From positions 62,001 through 126,000 of the forward strand of contig JARBJD010000123.1 of assembly GCA_033064195.1 (NCBI GenBank): a stretch of 64,000 bases of DNA. Direction: 5' to 3'. Numbering within the stretch: position 1 is the stretch's first letter; every line of letters starts with the position of its first letter. Below the pieces are notes generated by a model, which was not told the origin of the DNA, did not search any database, and was given only the letters and a program-made list of their open reading frames with translations. The stretch comes from Blattamonas nauphoetae. Lineage: Eukaryota; Preaxostyla; Oxymonadida. The position numbers and the translations under genes were made by a program. Shown here piece by piece: positions 58,101-64,000 of the stretch.

Positions 58101-61100
58101 GCACAAAATGAACTCAAGCAAATTCAAGTCGATGAACTAACAGAAAAAGCAGTTCACTTTTATCAATCGGATTGGGGATACAATGATTCGTTTTCTGTCA
58201 CTCTGGACTCAAACAATACTTCATATCTTCCTGAGGACGTCATCGAAATGAATACATTGACAACAAACCATTCTCATGCATGGAAAACGGAACTGATGGA
58301 GAAATGGACCCATCAATCTCAGAATTCTCGATTGATTCAGGTCCATCCACAACAAGGATGGATCATTCGTCCTGATGAAGACACACTCTCCCAGCAAGAG
58401 AAACATTTTACTTTTTCGACAGCCATACTTTCTCTCCTCAGCAATAATCAATCTGAATTCTCTCAACTTCACACTCATCAATTGACACATTTTGAGGATC
58501 TCTTTGCTCTGATCTCAGAATGGACGGCTTCATCGTTTTCAATCAAATCAGTTGAATCACTCATCAAACTGAACATTAATTCTTCATCGTCTTTTGCACA
58601 AACAGATCAATTCGCTCAGGCAGATCTGATTGATCCAATCACTCCTGGACTGAGAGGAGATTTGGATGATTCAATTAACAACATTGAACGCTTCCAACAA
58701 CTCCTTATTACCCAAGAAAACATGGCAAGTTTCTCTGATTTGATCCCATTCATTTCGGAGATTTTGTCAACTGTCCAACAAACACTCCATTCGCTGGTTA
58801 CCTCCACAGAACAATCCATCATCCAGTTACCATCATTTCCACTCACAAAAACTGTCATTGAGAGCAGCAACACAAATTCGTCACTCTCCGCTCGTCTCCA
58901 ATACTTTTCTGTCATCCTTCGACTCCACAGCCAACTCCAATCGACGTCGTCTTCCAAGTCATCAAGCCTTTTATCGCCATTGTTGACTGGACTTCCAGAA
59001 GTTCACGAGAAGATCACGCCTTTTGTTGAAGCATACTACGAAGAAATGAAAGAAAGACAAGCACATCAAATTGAGTCTGAAGCCCTCCTCGTTTTCGAAG
59101 GTGGGGGGATGATCAAAGATACTCGAAGTGCTGTCCAATCTGTTCGTGCAGATGGATCGATGTCTGTCTCTTCAAAGTTGATCATGGAACAGGGTGTTGG
59201 GTACGATCAGCACACAGCTCAATCTAACAAAGAACGTCGAGATGAACGAGAATCAATGTTCACAGATTATGTCTCAATGTATGAGAGACAGTTCGCCAAA
59301 GATGCACTCCCAATTGATACCATTCAGGGAGATATGCAAGATGATCTCCTGTCTTCAGATGAAGAGATCCGCATTTTTTCTGAAACTCCAGCTGTCGTGA
59401 GAGGTTATCTCCTGCTCTTCGGAGACTCTTCTGAAAAGGAGTATGAAGGATTTCTGGAAGGTGTCCGAAATCAATCAAAAGATCACAACAATCAAATCAG
59501 CAAAACAATCAATACCAACCTGTTTGAATTGATCTCAGCTACACCTCTCCAATCACTGAAGTCATTCCATCCTCTGTCAAATGTACTCTCCGTGCTTTCT
59601 GCAGTTCCATCCTATTCACCATCTGTTGATCGCCACAGCCTTCCTCTCTACTTCAACTTCCACACGGACCCACTTCCATCTGAATCAACAATGTCTTCGT
59701 TGGTTCTCCAGCCACTTCAGACCCGCCTCCAACAGCTTCACAGATTCCATCCGAACAATGATGAACTGCTCATCATGAGTTCGTTAACTGATCATCTACT
59801 CTCTCTACCGCACACCACACCATTTGCTCGACTGGTTGGTGGATTTGACGTTCTCATTCGAAAAGTTGATGGGTGGAACAAAACTCACAGCCGAGGAATT
59901 ACAGCGGGGATGATGAAGGAAGAAGAAAATATGCTCGTCCTCCTCGAAAAGTGGAGACAGTTGGAAGCCCAAAGCTGGCGTTCACGAGTCCGCCTGATTG
60001 AGAGAGAATATTGCATGGAACGACCAGCATCTCGCATATTCTTCCAGCTCTACTCATACATTTTTGAAGAAGGCCCACTCGGTGACATCACAATTCACAA
60101 AGCCCAGAAAAGTGATGATACTTTTTCAATTCTCTCAACCGATGGCGAGTTTTCATATTCTCTTAGCATCCGAGAAAAACCAGAAGTTGTTGATGTCCTG
60201 AAGACCATTGACAGGAAGGATGATTTCAATATCGGTCAGTTCCAGTCAAAATCAAGAAGAAAAGAACTAAAAAGGCTCAACAAGAGCAAGAAACAGAAAA
60301 AGAAGAATCAAGCAGACAATACACCTGCTGTCGAAGAGTTAGTATACACTGAAGATGATCCTGAATACTTCGCTCATCTCCAAGCTGTATCTCCTCCACA
60401 GTGTCTTCGGTGGTTGATGTCATTCTCGACTATGCTTGACATGATGTTCCAAGAGGCAACACTAGCCGATTTTGCTTTCCGGTTGAATGTCACAAAAGCA
60501 ATTTGTGCAGACCTTGAACATCGAATTGCTCTCCTCCGTCGTCTCTTTGAAGTTGTTCAACCAACGAAACCTCTCCATTCTGTGATTTATTCATTAATTG
60601 TGTTTGGATCAGAGTTGGTGGGGATTATTTCTCATGTCTATGCGAACTACGCTCGCTTTCTCCCACTCCGCGACCTCGTGCTCTCGAAGAAGGCCGAAGT
60701 CATTCGCGATACCATCAAACAGAGTTCTCAACAATTCTCCATTCGAAACCTTGAAGCTCTTTCTGCAAGTACTCTCAGATTCAGAGAACAACGGAATAAA
60801 TCCTACCAGAATTACATCACTCTTCTCAAGGAATCGACCATGAAGAACGAAGTTTACGACATCATGGAAAGGAGATGGAAACCCTCATCGATCACTGACA
60901 TGAAATCTGGGTATGAGCTCTCCGACGTTGAAGTCTCTGAGATGAATGGTTTCATAACCAAAAGTTCGAAGCCACCACAGTTCAGTATCAACACTCAGAA
61001 CTTCATCGTGAGTTCTGACCACGTTCTGGATGTCACAACATCCCAAATCCAACGAATGTTTGTCACGGTTACAAAGACGTTGTACACTTCGCCACCAAAC

Positions 61101-64000
61101 AAGACCACCATCCCTCTCTTTGAAATTCTTCAGCAAGAATCTCACTCAATGCTACTTCAAGCAGCGTCCCTTGTTGAACAATCAATCTCAGCCACTCACA
61201 CTGCCACGAAACTCAATCAAGAGTGGACAACACATCTTGAAGATGCAGTCCAAGATGCAGATTTGACGGGTGTTGCGCGAAAGAAAGCAATGCGAGAAGC
61301 AGCCAAGGAAATTGTCAACAAAGCGGGCTTTGCGAGGAGGAACCAAACTCTCCTGTTCAAATTGCTTGATGACTACCTCAAACATGGAGGAGTGGCTCAG
61401 TGGGATGATGGGACAACAGATCTCCTCTTCTTGTCACCTTTCTTTTCGGGCTACATGCTTCCCCTCGAATGTGGTTTGGAACAAGCCAGCTCTCCCGAGA
61501 ATAATGTTGTTTTGAGCCGTCTCCCCATAAACCACTCTGATACGCAGTATCCTGAGCTCAAACGGACAACACTTGGAGATCTGTTAAGGTCGTCATCAGT
61601 TTGGCATCGAACTCTTCATGCCACTGCCATCACAATCGCCAGCAGCTCCAACCAACAAAATCGGAATGATGGGCCGTTCCACTCTCTTCAACCAATTTCA
61701 TCATCGTTGGATAAGAATCTTCTTGTTAAAATTCAAGGAATTCATTCAACTCTCGTCAAAACAGATCGACAAACTGCTTCACTCCTCACACCCATCGAAG
61801 ATCTTGTTGATTCGAGCGAATCGTTGTTCCATCGAGTTTCATTCAGAATTCATTCGGTCAGGCATCTTCCTCATAGTACTCATCAAGTTCAAGCTCAAAT
61901 GACGCCGGATCAAAAGAACAATTCGATCGGACGAATGCAGACTCTTTGGAAGTGGATCTGCGAAGAACGTGTGGCCTTGGCACATATCCTAGAATACGTG
62001 ATTCCGCTCGTCGAAAAGATCTCGCTCATTTCTCAAACACACACACAACAAAGACATCCAAATCAGACAAACATTGAAATTGAGTTATTCCGTCAGATTC
62101 TCCCTCAATTTTGGACAGAATGCAATCTTATTGCTCAGGTAATTCACCGGACAAACGCAACTTTCCAACCACTACATCCAGTCCAGACTCAAATTGTCCA
62201 GGATTCAACTCTGGCCCTCTTTTCGCCGTATCAGACATTCCTTACAGAAGATGTCAAAGCTGACAAAGAAGTTGAAGACATTCATCATTTACTGGGTTCA
62301 TTGTCCAGGTTGTTGGGCTCTCTGATGGGGCAAATATCCTCATTGCAGTCGCACCTTTCCTCGTCTTATTCTTATTTGGATGTTGATGAAATGGTTCTCA
62401 TTACTCCTCATCATTCAGCATCCATTCTTCCAACGATCACCATGATCGTTGAGTCTCTCACACAGGTTGAAGACCTCCTCACTCCGACTGTTCGATCAAA
62501 AATCACTCTTCTCCAATCAATCAAGTTTTCACAAACAGTCGAGACCGTTAAACAAGCTCTTCGCTCATATCAGGACATTTTGAGACAATCCATTGCAGTC
62601 ACTCCATCTGCTCCAGCTGCTTCTGAAGATGGTCAACATTTCTTCAAATTGATCACACAGAATCTTATCACGATTTGCAGTGGTTTTGAAAGACCGTCTC
62701 GAGACGAGTCTTCTTCGAATGCCGAAGAAGATGATTTTGTGGAAGAGCCGTCAAAACATCTTCAAAGAACACATCAATTAGTTGTTAAACTTGCTAAGTT
62801 GCTCCTCATGCCACAGAAACTTGGCACATCGTCTCAGCCACTTGGCCTGCACGCAATCATCTCGTCCTTAGTCGGAGACTGTACCAATTTGGTTCAAGCA
62901 ACAGTGGTAGTCATGAAACAATTTCAACTGACACTTTTATCTGTTCTGACGCACGTCATGAAGTGGCATCGATCTCTCTGTCTGTTCACTCAGATTTATT
63001 CTTCACAGATCCTTCATCTTCTTCAATATGGCTTCACGGTTCCGTCTGAAGATATCAAGATTCAAGCGCCAAATGATGGAGACACCGCTGATGCAGGAGG
63101 CCAAGGAGGGCAAGATTCTGGAGGAACTGATGGACCATCATCAGAATCAATTGGCTTTGGTGAGGGACAAGGTGAGAATGATGTCTCAAAGGATGTTGAG
63201 AATGAAAAAGAGCTCCTTGGAGAAGAGAGACAGATCGGTGACAATAATCCATTGAACGACGATACTTCAGCATCTAAGGACGATAAAACTCAATCCAAAG
63301 AAGACCTTACTGAAGGTTTTGACGTCGACATGGACTTTGGAGGAGAGATGGCAGATGTCCCAGAAGAGGAAACGGAATCGAAGAACAAAGGCGAGAAGCA
63401 GGAAGGAATGACGGGTGAAGCCGTTGATGACGAAGTGAACCACACTCTGGATGAGGATGAGAAAAGGAAACAGGAAAACGAACAAGAGAATGAGATTGAT
63501 CAGAAGCAAGGTGATGATTTTGACTTCGATCCAGACAACGTTTTGGATGAACAACTTTGGAATGAAAATGAAGACAACCAACCAAAAGAGACCCAAAAAC
63601 CAGTGGAGAGTAGCTCAGAACTCAAAGGAGATGATGAGAATGATGATGATCAGCAACCAAAAGAAGGGGATACCTTCGAAGATAAGCGAAAACCTCGAAA
63701 GGATGAAAGCTCAGACAAACAAAGCAATCATTTAAAGAATACTGAGGACCAAGAGCAATCAGAAGAGCCAATTAATCCATCAGAAATGGCACATGATGAT
63801 CAAAGCGAGCCAACGAAAGGGGATGACCAAACCGTTGAACCAGAAGCACTCCCTGAAATGAGAGATTTGATCGATCAAGTATCTGATGGTGCCGAAGCTG
63901 AAGGTGAATCAGACAATGAGGAGGAGTTTGATGCAACAGCTGGACAGGAAGAAAAAGGAGAGAACAAAGACATTTTCCTTCCTGGTATTGAGAATCAAGA
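46185..64000 (+). CDS. MDN1: Midasin (Mdn1/Rea1), ribosome-maturation AAA+ ATPase, 3' end outside window
   Basis: This giant dynein-like AAA+ ATPase pulls assembly factors (Ytm1, Rsa4) off pre-60S ribosomes in nucleolus and nucleoplasm. One uninterrupted frame runs from ATG 46185 (MTNEIRFVSTPVSSLNLNSL) to the window end, at least 5,938 codons. Six Walker A motifs lie in the same frame: residue 38 GPPGCGKSS, 425 GETGTGKTT, 955 GPTSAGKTA, 1409 GDTGCGKTT, 1891 EGAPGVGKTS and 2233 GPTGSGKTT. Walker B-like segments are LLDEINMAS (AAA2), LDELNLAPS (AAA3), LIDELALAD (AAA4) and LLDELNLAP (AAA5). AAA1 (VIDNVEQ) and AAA6 (FDNVNLCSP) lack the glutamate. A long helical linker follows, then an Asp/Glu-rich tail from about residue 5,500. 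The C-terminal MIDAS domain lies beyond the window. Yeast and human proteins are about 4,900-5,600 aa, so this one is large. It is intronless here. Confidence 0.95.
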   Translation, partial: MTNEIRFVSTPVSSLNLNSLLFAVKQSRTTHQPILVVGPPGCGKSSTIEHLAQISQQKLVTLHINDQTDSKDLSGSYVCTDIPGVFQWHNSLLADSVIQGYWLVIDNVEQVSVDVISSLITLFETNKLVVPSRGEEFPAHPNFQLFLTLTTVSRTHLEKISHGLSIIMRYALPVYIDALSHNDLISVINECFPSLTNDLISTRLHPLYVSILKTLSKSQSMQENPSLSDDVAFHADPTTSTIDVMGRTLTQRDLFKWLRRLNKTLPQRIFQSQNKSSVSSSETRIIYDDHTRQSIILETLDVFLGHLSVSQSHLVKSHPTPLPTPSPSSIRSKDDTIRSKVINTCCSVLGVDTTQIDSILNAYVTQISSNKATNTLSVGRFTLPFFHKVPKKASSRPFAQTNTSMRVLEQIAGCVASNEACLLVGETGTGKTTSVQELARMLGIETQGAQKASHVLSIENANSKQEHKTHLLVHNLSIQSEASDLLGGFRPQPISAVIAPFFSRFLQLFSQVLSLKANQKFLQSIQSAFETKNWVDTLRLMRGGCQVAMKRLQTIIDDHSEKKMKMVHDPTDQMKSWKKLQTKLQHLSQQFTDQFAHKSQDGEQTDQTPQADQPGLAFGFSFIDGVLVKALQEGHWLLLDEINMASPECLQCLNSVAESDEGSVWVRERAADDDEDEPSDVLLLPIKRHPNFRLFGCMNPPGDAGKRQLPHLLRSRFTEIRVNEITDIKELMAICEGYLSSAQNQMSSQELQRLSLNISKLYLSLREKARTGELTDSDGKRPLYSLRTLCRALQHVRRVLGMDGENTTLIVQSRPVYSMGRALFDGFMMCFVSSLSLSAQEKAEHEILLHLLETFHSKTVQEDTLRKQLKGQMNSVVVSIPATIIVKPVPSNQDIPKREEQNFNKYVELEHFFIPTGNQIPIRDVGYQETDSVQKHIREIARSAAGCRFPVLLEGPTSAGKTAIVEYMAALTGHKFVRINNHEQTDIQEYLGSYASDAGDDSLLPAFDDDDDDLSLQPENTSNNTEQDQLGPSRRNTGSFSLSFHEGPLVRAVREGWWIVLDELNLAPSDVLESLNRLLDDNREIFIPDTGELIKAHPHFMLFATQNPAGGQYGGRKMLSRALRNRFVEIRFDSLPNNELSSIINLRTGLAPRTCDSLIPIMRELETMRSASNLFAGRAGLITLRDLFRWGHRFTRFHPDHTDFDPKLHLAREGCYLLAERIRIGEEAQQVRTTIFTLLKVLLAPREDTNDPKKRQYGIEDGQVHMLYEVTGGWAQYSQPNPSKRHEWMEQREITSGLIRNQSPCFQTTQSTNLFVESDTLYSLGDSLQVITPPQNLPEVWSTLSSNLTQFLFQLFPSLKQLLDRDVELHDLPPTLQRYRSIAWTPSFARLFVLASRCFAASEPCLIIGDTGCGKTTVVELIAALNAQNLNTINCHQSTESGDLLGSLRPNRQTAASDEKLRLRLVSYFKKFSPDQNLQALTLGQLISKFQGHYQTLESASSVDEESAQMDVRIRRQTTLFLWEDGPLVSSMKRGDILLIDELALADDAVLERLNSVLEPTRTLWLSEKGGDDIEAIKAVDSFRLFATMNPGGDFGKRELSPALRSRFTEIWAPVTTNNQETQAIVQKQIPPSIDPFVGNLISTFFFTFPSICVACCPQLSENSVRSRLAVTIRDLLASASFVTTTTPQLGEISAFVHSLFLILLDGLAIKTGWNPDDCLRIRDKACESILLTLFKGMSHQLIRLSNQTPTTHLARAHNSSYPPSIQRLVTIAESETTYETYHSLLMDIVSDRVSLQDLIMFNHVMDGQQLTPVNSTQNNELVDLKPKVGTQPFYITPGPIPLTPSSLTYFNYEMELSENKATFSFESPTTSLNLERLLRALQLPRPILLEGAPGVGKTSLVSALAKACGYSLTRINLSEQSEIADLFGADSPTETAGVFCWTDGPFLQAAKKGEWVLLDELNLAPQQVLEGLNSCLDHRRSLTIPELSLDLPLPPSFTVFAAQNPHSQGGARKGLPKSFLNRFTPVYVEQMTENDLTFITSSLFPAIPQNVVKSMAHFTTQVEHATKGRLPLHNLNPFEDGVIERPLNTLGTNGAPWEFNLRDLMRWSEMLLGYCSPGSQHLSVPTVTVAASVSMQHIFLQRFRSMADRHCLIGLFEQIMGFVLHVDYRPQLIVDDDQVMAGFDSLEVRPFINAEEASDHSRFSQNLLSSLSLPLSSLIRAVNEKSMALLTGPTGSGKTTLIRFLAGHTHNSLEEVSLSPSADVSTLIGGYEQTDIMRHISTASEHLSAFVSWLTQFGIILKTHQTVTTDLTSTLSSLLKISSSLETIFTELKQQAENNTTFGLKLNSPFTQFWIHYAKLRLHYAYLSGDSKKLAAFIQCEPVLFYFRKSCTVLISIYEKTAPNSPMPSTAGMFEWVDGILIKALVDGKWLVFDNVNLCSPTVLDRMNPLLERDSNGIMEITEQGIGSFESHTENDWDQSSSVGIRRIKANHRFRLFFTMDPRNGEISRAMRNRGTEIALLPFSEADRMYRLETERYQPHTAIELTDAQRILTHLCFNMASLQTSAQDSTKETNAFSSFLRHPIFGQTPSNPRIVERYPIPLHAVTSNYSQLSDSISILNKNGISGIDIPFRMAALILIVSSRVNHPQSRCSIRIPSFSPKILLTWIQRLRVLSQNATEHFIQLLEASLLQSLFPFDHTQSRSFETVPGSKIVQCDGQHNEPCECSLFHTIVQAFADLATESSTPCSSDDALRSWTRVCFEALFAPFIHLRLSDQTSCSFKALFQSRLSTAVQDRFVLYDSPSTLRLIDNGDVSLIFRTQTSTALSLQVPNGVTENIIRSLSPLINVLGKEISSSFSATHVNLTNLVSSVLKNQKVASLPQLSSAFSHLSAQYLSQDLRNPVLCISSFFNVLASRDRIIVPLFQQFLTARQSTMTESLNFKTFDSYPLVPLNVPSRLLSDHLRSSRQNSVSTMHLHRVSILTSAFVDVYSFLFLARFLQIYHIPQTDAQSLTPLQCAFLLSTQTEKGKNALVNKNTRLKQQHSHTKSTSAQHFLQFEDNASALFDIETFDSVLSMVATNGTQTLNVKQEIYDDEDCKRIKIEDTNEPIAASLPIGITELERSSHPAFCLIYPYITRISLFTTLVSIQMISNTTLSDSSAEIIQRFLVLLSQVKQLWLILLTPSRDPQRLDRDDFFLLVESIGRSLKNLSHQSDSLFEVPPSLHHCESVLLNALTVSTRRKRGVSSPSLLTHFQKSYVWKHLIRLQRNISDEDSQLSSNVEFSSDLVPYVETLEHHALLSNRYRSTIQPKVWHKQFSRAVFEQRTLFLSKELSLSQESNLLRSFSLVYQLISQFIHPFIVSQDPSDLPHSFTSTVQHNRASNIVILQQRFLQMMGRVVTFQDENEKEETQVSGSEMIIMSDRSGEERAKTLAESLSPTVATTFLESNEALSFLSEVFFAAESHSVSTSVSYLSSLLLPILIPSSLLQMFTQIKASLLCPHLSHQYMDSKLFEEQFLDVVKIIQSFLQQYMHKFIESPKPRPTQPESHLSLDENVVNLRTHESECLFDHPSLIAQSLGLHMSSISTPCTIRYIPASVSFGTLLLKASHELATIVVEQQLVSLLPILHTVTSLTLFLSSLSLIQDTLENDRLAEYRAFAQPLLRTALTQSSSLLSVLLPSSQTSRSTCSTSWIMYSLRSSVSAQTPPIHLDSTSLSQCDIVTLIQLYVWALQSELSNELTVTTESNCSLLFRLSVQITSSIKSQIKSRNVEQRMDSALSSICLLLKEAPISDLRVRVVHTGRILSLLWAYQALSAKPTGSQMFVDSVLQFVAILSVLTPSFPKDLSRPVNQQAFLKTLLDLVQLCCFPSKIAQDQSTEDLNSLFRLDSMLLHSREHRLGAKMTTGSSLKESLINPILTSIRIGYHLQNSPTKNNLLLVQLSALLTVYSSSLLLHLVLPTHPIDPLVQLNFKQQFAQNELKQIQVDELTEKAVHFYQSDWGYNDSFSVTLDSNNTSYLPEDVIEMNTLTTNHSHAWKTELMEKWTHQSQNSRLIQVHPQQGWIIRPDEDTLSQQEKHFTFSTAILSLLSNNQSEFSQLHTHQLTHFEDLFALISEWTASSFSIKSVESLIKLNINSSSSFAQTDQFAQADLIDPITPGLRGDLDDSINNIERFQQLLITQENMASFSDLIPFISEILSTVQQTLHSLVTSTEQSIIQLPSFPLTKTVIESSNTNSSLSARLQYFSVILRLHSQLQSTSSSKSSSLLSPLLTGLPEVHEKITPFVEAYYEEMKERQAHQIESEALLVFEGGGMIKDTRSAVQSVRADGSMSVSSKLIMEQGVGYDQHTAQSNKERRDERESMFTDYVSMYERQFAKDALPIDTIQGDMQDDLLSSDEEIRIFSETPAVVRGYLLLFGDSSEKEYEGFLEGVRNQSKDHNNQISKTINTNLFELISATPLQSLKSFHPLSNVLSVLSAVPSYSPSVDRHSLPLYFNFHTDPLPSESTMSSLVLQPLQTRLQQLHRFHPNNDELLIMSSLTDHLLSLPHTTPFARLVGGFDVLIRKVDGWNKTHSRGITAGMMKEEENMLVLLEKWRQLEAQSWRSRVRLIEREYCMERPASRIFFQLYSYIFEEGPLGDITIHKAQKSDDTFSILSTDGEFSYSLSIREKPEVVDVLKTIDRKDDFNIGQFQSKSRRKELKRLNKSKKQKKKNQADNTPAVEELVYTEDDPEYFAHLQAVSPPQCLRWLMSFSTMLDMMFQEATLADFAFRLNVTKAICADLEHRIALLRRLFEVVQPTKPLHSVIYSLIVFGSELVGIISHVYANYARFLPLRDLVLSKKAEVIRDTIKQSSQQFSIRNLEALSASTLRFREQRNKSYQNYITLLKESTMKNEVYDIMERRWKPSSITDMKSGYELSDVEVSEMNGFITKSSKPPQFSINTQNFIVSSDHVLDVTTSQIQRMFVTVTKTLYTSPPNKTTIPLFEILQQESHSMLLQAASLVEQSISATHTATKLNQEWTTHLEDAVQDADLTGVARKKAMREAAKEIVNKAGFARRNQTLLFKLLDDYLKHGGVAQWDDGTTDLLFLSPFFSGYMLPLECGLEQASSPENNVVLSRLPINHSDTQYPELKRTTLGDLLRSSSVWHRTLHATAITIASSSNQQNRNDGPFHSLQPISSSLDKNLLVKIQGIHSTLVKTDRQTASLLTPIEDLVDSSESLFHRVSFRIHSVRHLPHSTHQVQAQMTPDQKNNSIGRMQTLWKWICEERVALAHILEYVIPLVEKISLISQTHTQQRHPNQTNIEIELFRQILPQFWTECNLIAQVIHRTNATFQPLHPVQTQIVQDSTLALFSPYQTFLTEDVKADKEVEDIHHLLGSLSRLLGSLMGQISSLQSHLSSSYSYLDVDEMVLITPHHSASILPTITMIVESLTQVEDLLTPTVRSKITLLQSIKFSQTVETVKQALRSYQDILRQSIAVTPSAPAASEDGQHFFKLITQNLITICSGFERPSRDESSSNAEEDDFVEEPSKHLQRTHQLVVKLAKLLLMPQKLGTSSQPLGLHAIISSLVGDCTNLVQATVVVMKQFQLTLLSVLTHVMKWHRSLCLFTQIYSSQILHLLQYGFTVPSEDIKIQAPNDGDTADAGGQGGQDSGGTDGPSSESIGFGEGQGENDVSKDVENEKELLGEERQIGDNNPLNDDTSASKDDKTQSKEDLTEGFDVDMDFGGEMADVPEEETESKNKGEKQEGMTGEAVDDEVNHTLDEDEKRKQENEQENEIDQKQGDDFDFDPDNVLDEQLWNENEDNQPKETQKPVESSSELKGDDENDDDQQPKEGDTFEDKRKPRKDESSDKQSNHLKNTEDQEQSEEPINPSEMAHDDQSEPTKGDDQTVEPEALPEMRDLIDQVSDGAEAEGESDNEEEFDATAGQEEKGENKDIFLPGIENQ

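Noticed and set aside
1-64000. Reassigned stop codons (TAA/TAG as glutamine, known in some oxymonads)
   Set aside because: Conserved genes end naturally at TAA (AP-3 beta, Fyv7-like), TAG (RhoGEF) and TGA (alpha-SNAP, TRAPPC2L), and no recognised gene needs read-through.
1-64000. tRNA genes, rRNA genes or CRISPR-like arrays
   Set aside because: No cloverleaf with conserved box motifs, no rRNA sequence and no regularly spaced direct repeats were seen by eye; a covariance-model scan was not possible.

Overview
The window is nuclear DNA of a microbial eukaryote. It is gene-dense, genes sit on both strands, and spliceosomal GT-AG introns are frequent and mostly 27-80 nt. TAA, TAG and TGA all act as stops, so the standard code applies. 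Core genes are eukaryotic housekeeping genes (alpha-SNAP, AP-3 beta, COG3, TRAPPC2L, RBBP4/MSI1, midasin). The style (tiny introns, intergenic gaps of 40-200 bp, lineage-specific Ser/Thr-rich proteins) would fit an anaerobic metamonad such as an oxymonad, but that is an inference and no species is claimed.

Layout. 1-18.7 kb is a compact gene block: two unknown minus-strand genes, alpha-SNAP (+), AP-3 beta (-), a tandem-DH RhoGEF (+), two unknown plus-strand genes, an Fyv7/CCDC59-like ribosome-biogenesis protein (+), an armadillo/importin-alpha-like protein (+) and the Golgi tether COG3 (-). Four of these genes (alpha-SNAP, AP-3 beta, COG3, and TRAPPC2L further right) serve vesicle traffic between ER, Golgi and endolysosome. 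18.9-35.5 kb is an accessory island of decayed host genes (a surface-protein-like gene, an ABCC-type transporter, fragments of COG3), palindromic foldback elements of about 600 bp, and DNA transposons with terminal inverted repeats. 35.7-64 kb returns to dense genes: a CPSF-A/DDB1-like propeller protein (-), TRAPPC2L (+), RBBP4/MSI1 (-), a large Ser-rich/coiled-coil/acidic protein (+), and midasin (+), whose single open frame runs off the window after more than 5,900 codons.

The most interesting part is the pair of back-to-back transposons at 26,654-31,893 and 31,906-35,515. Each has an exact 8-bp target-site duplication, and the two duplications overlap by 4 bp. The first carries a DDE/D transposase gene with a 32-nt host-like intron, interrupted by a foldback element. 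Both elements also carry decayed coding DNA that looks like captured host genes. A third, solo end of the same family lies at 21.9-22.07 kb.
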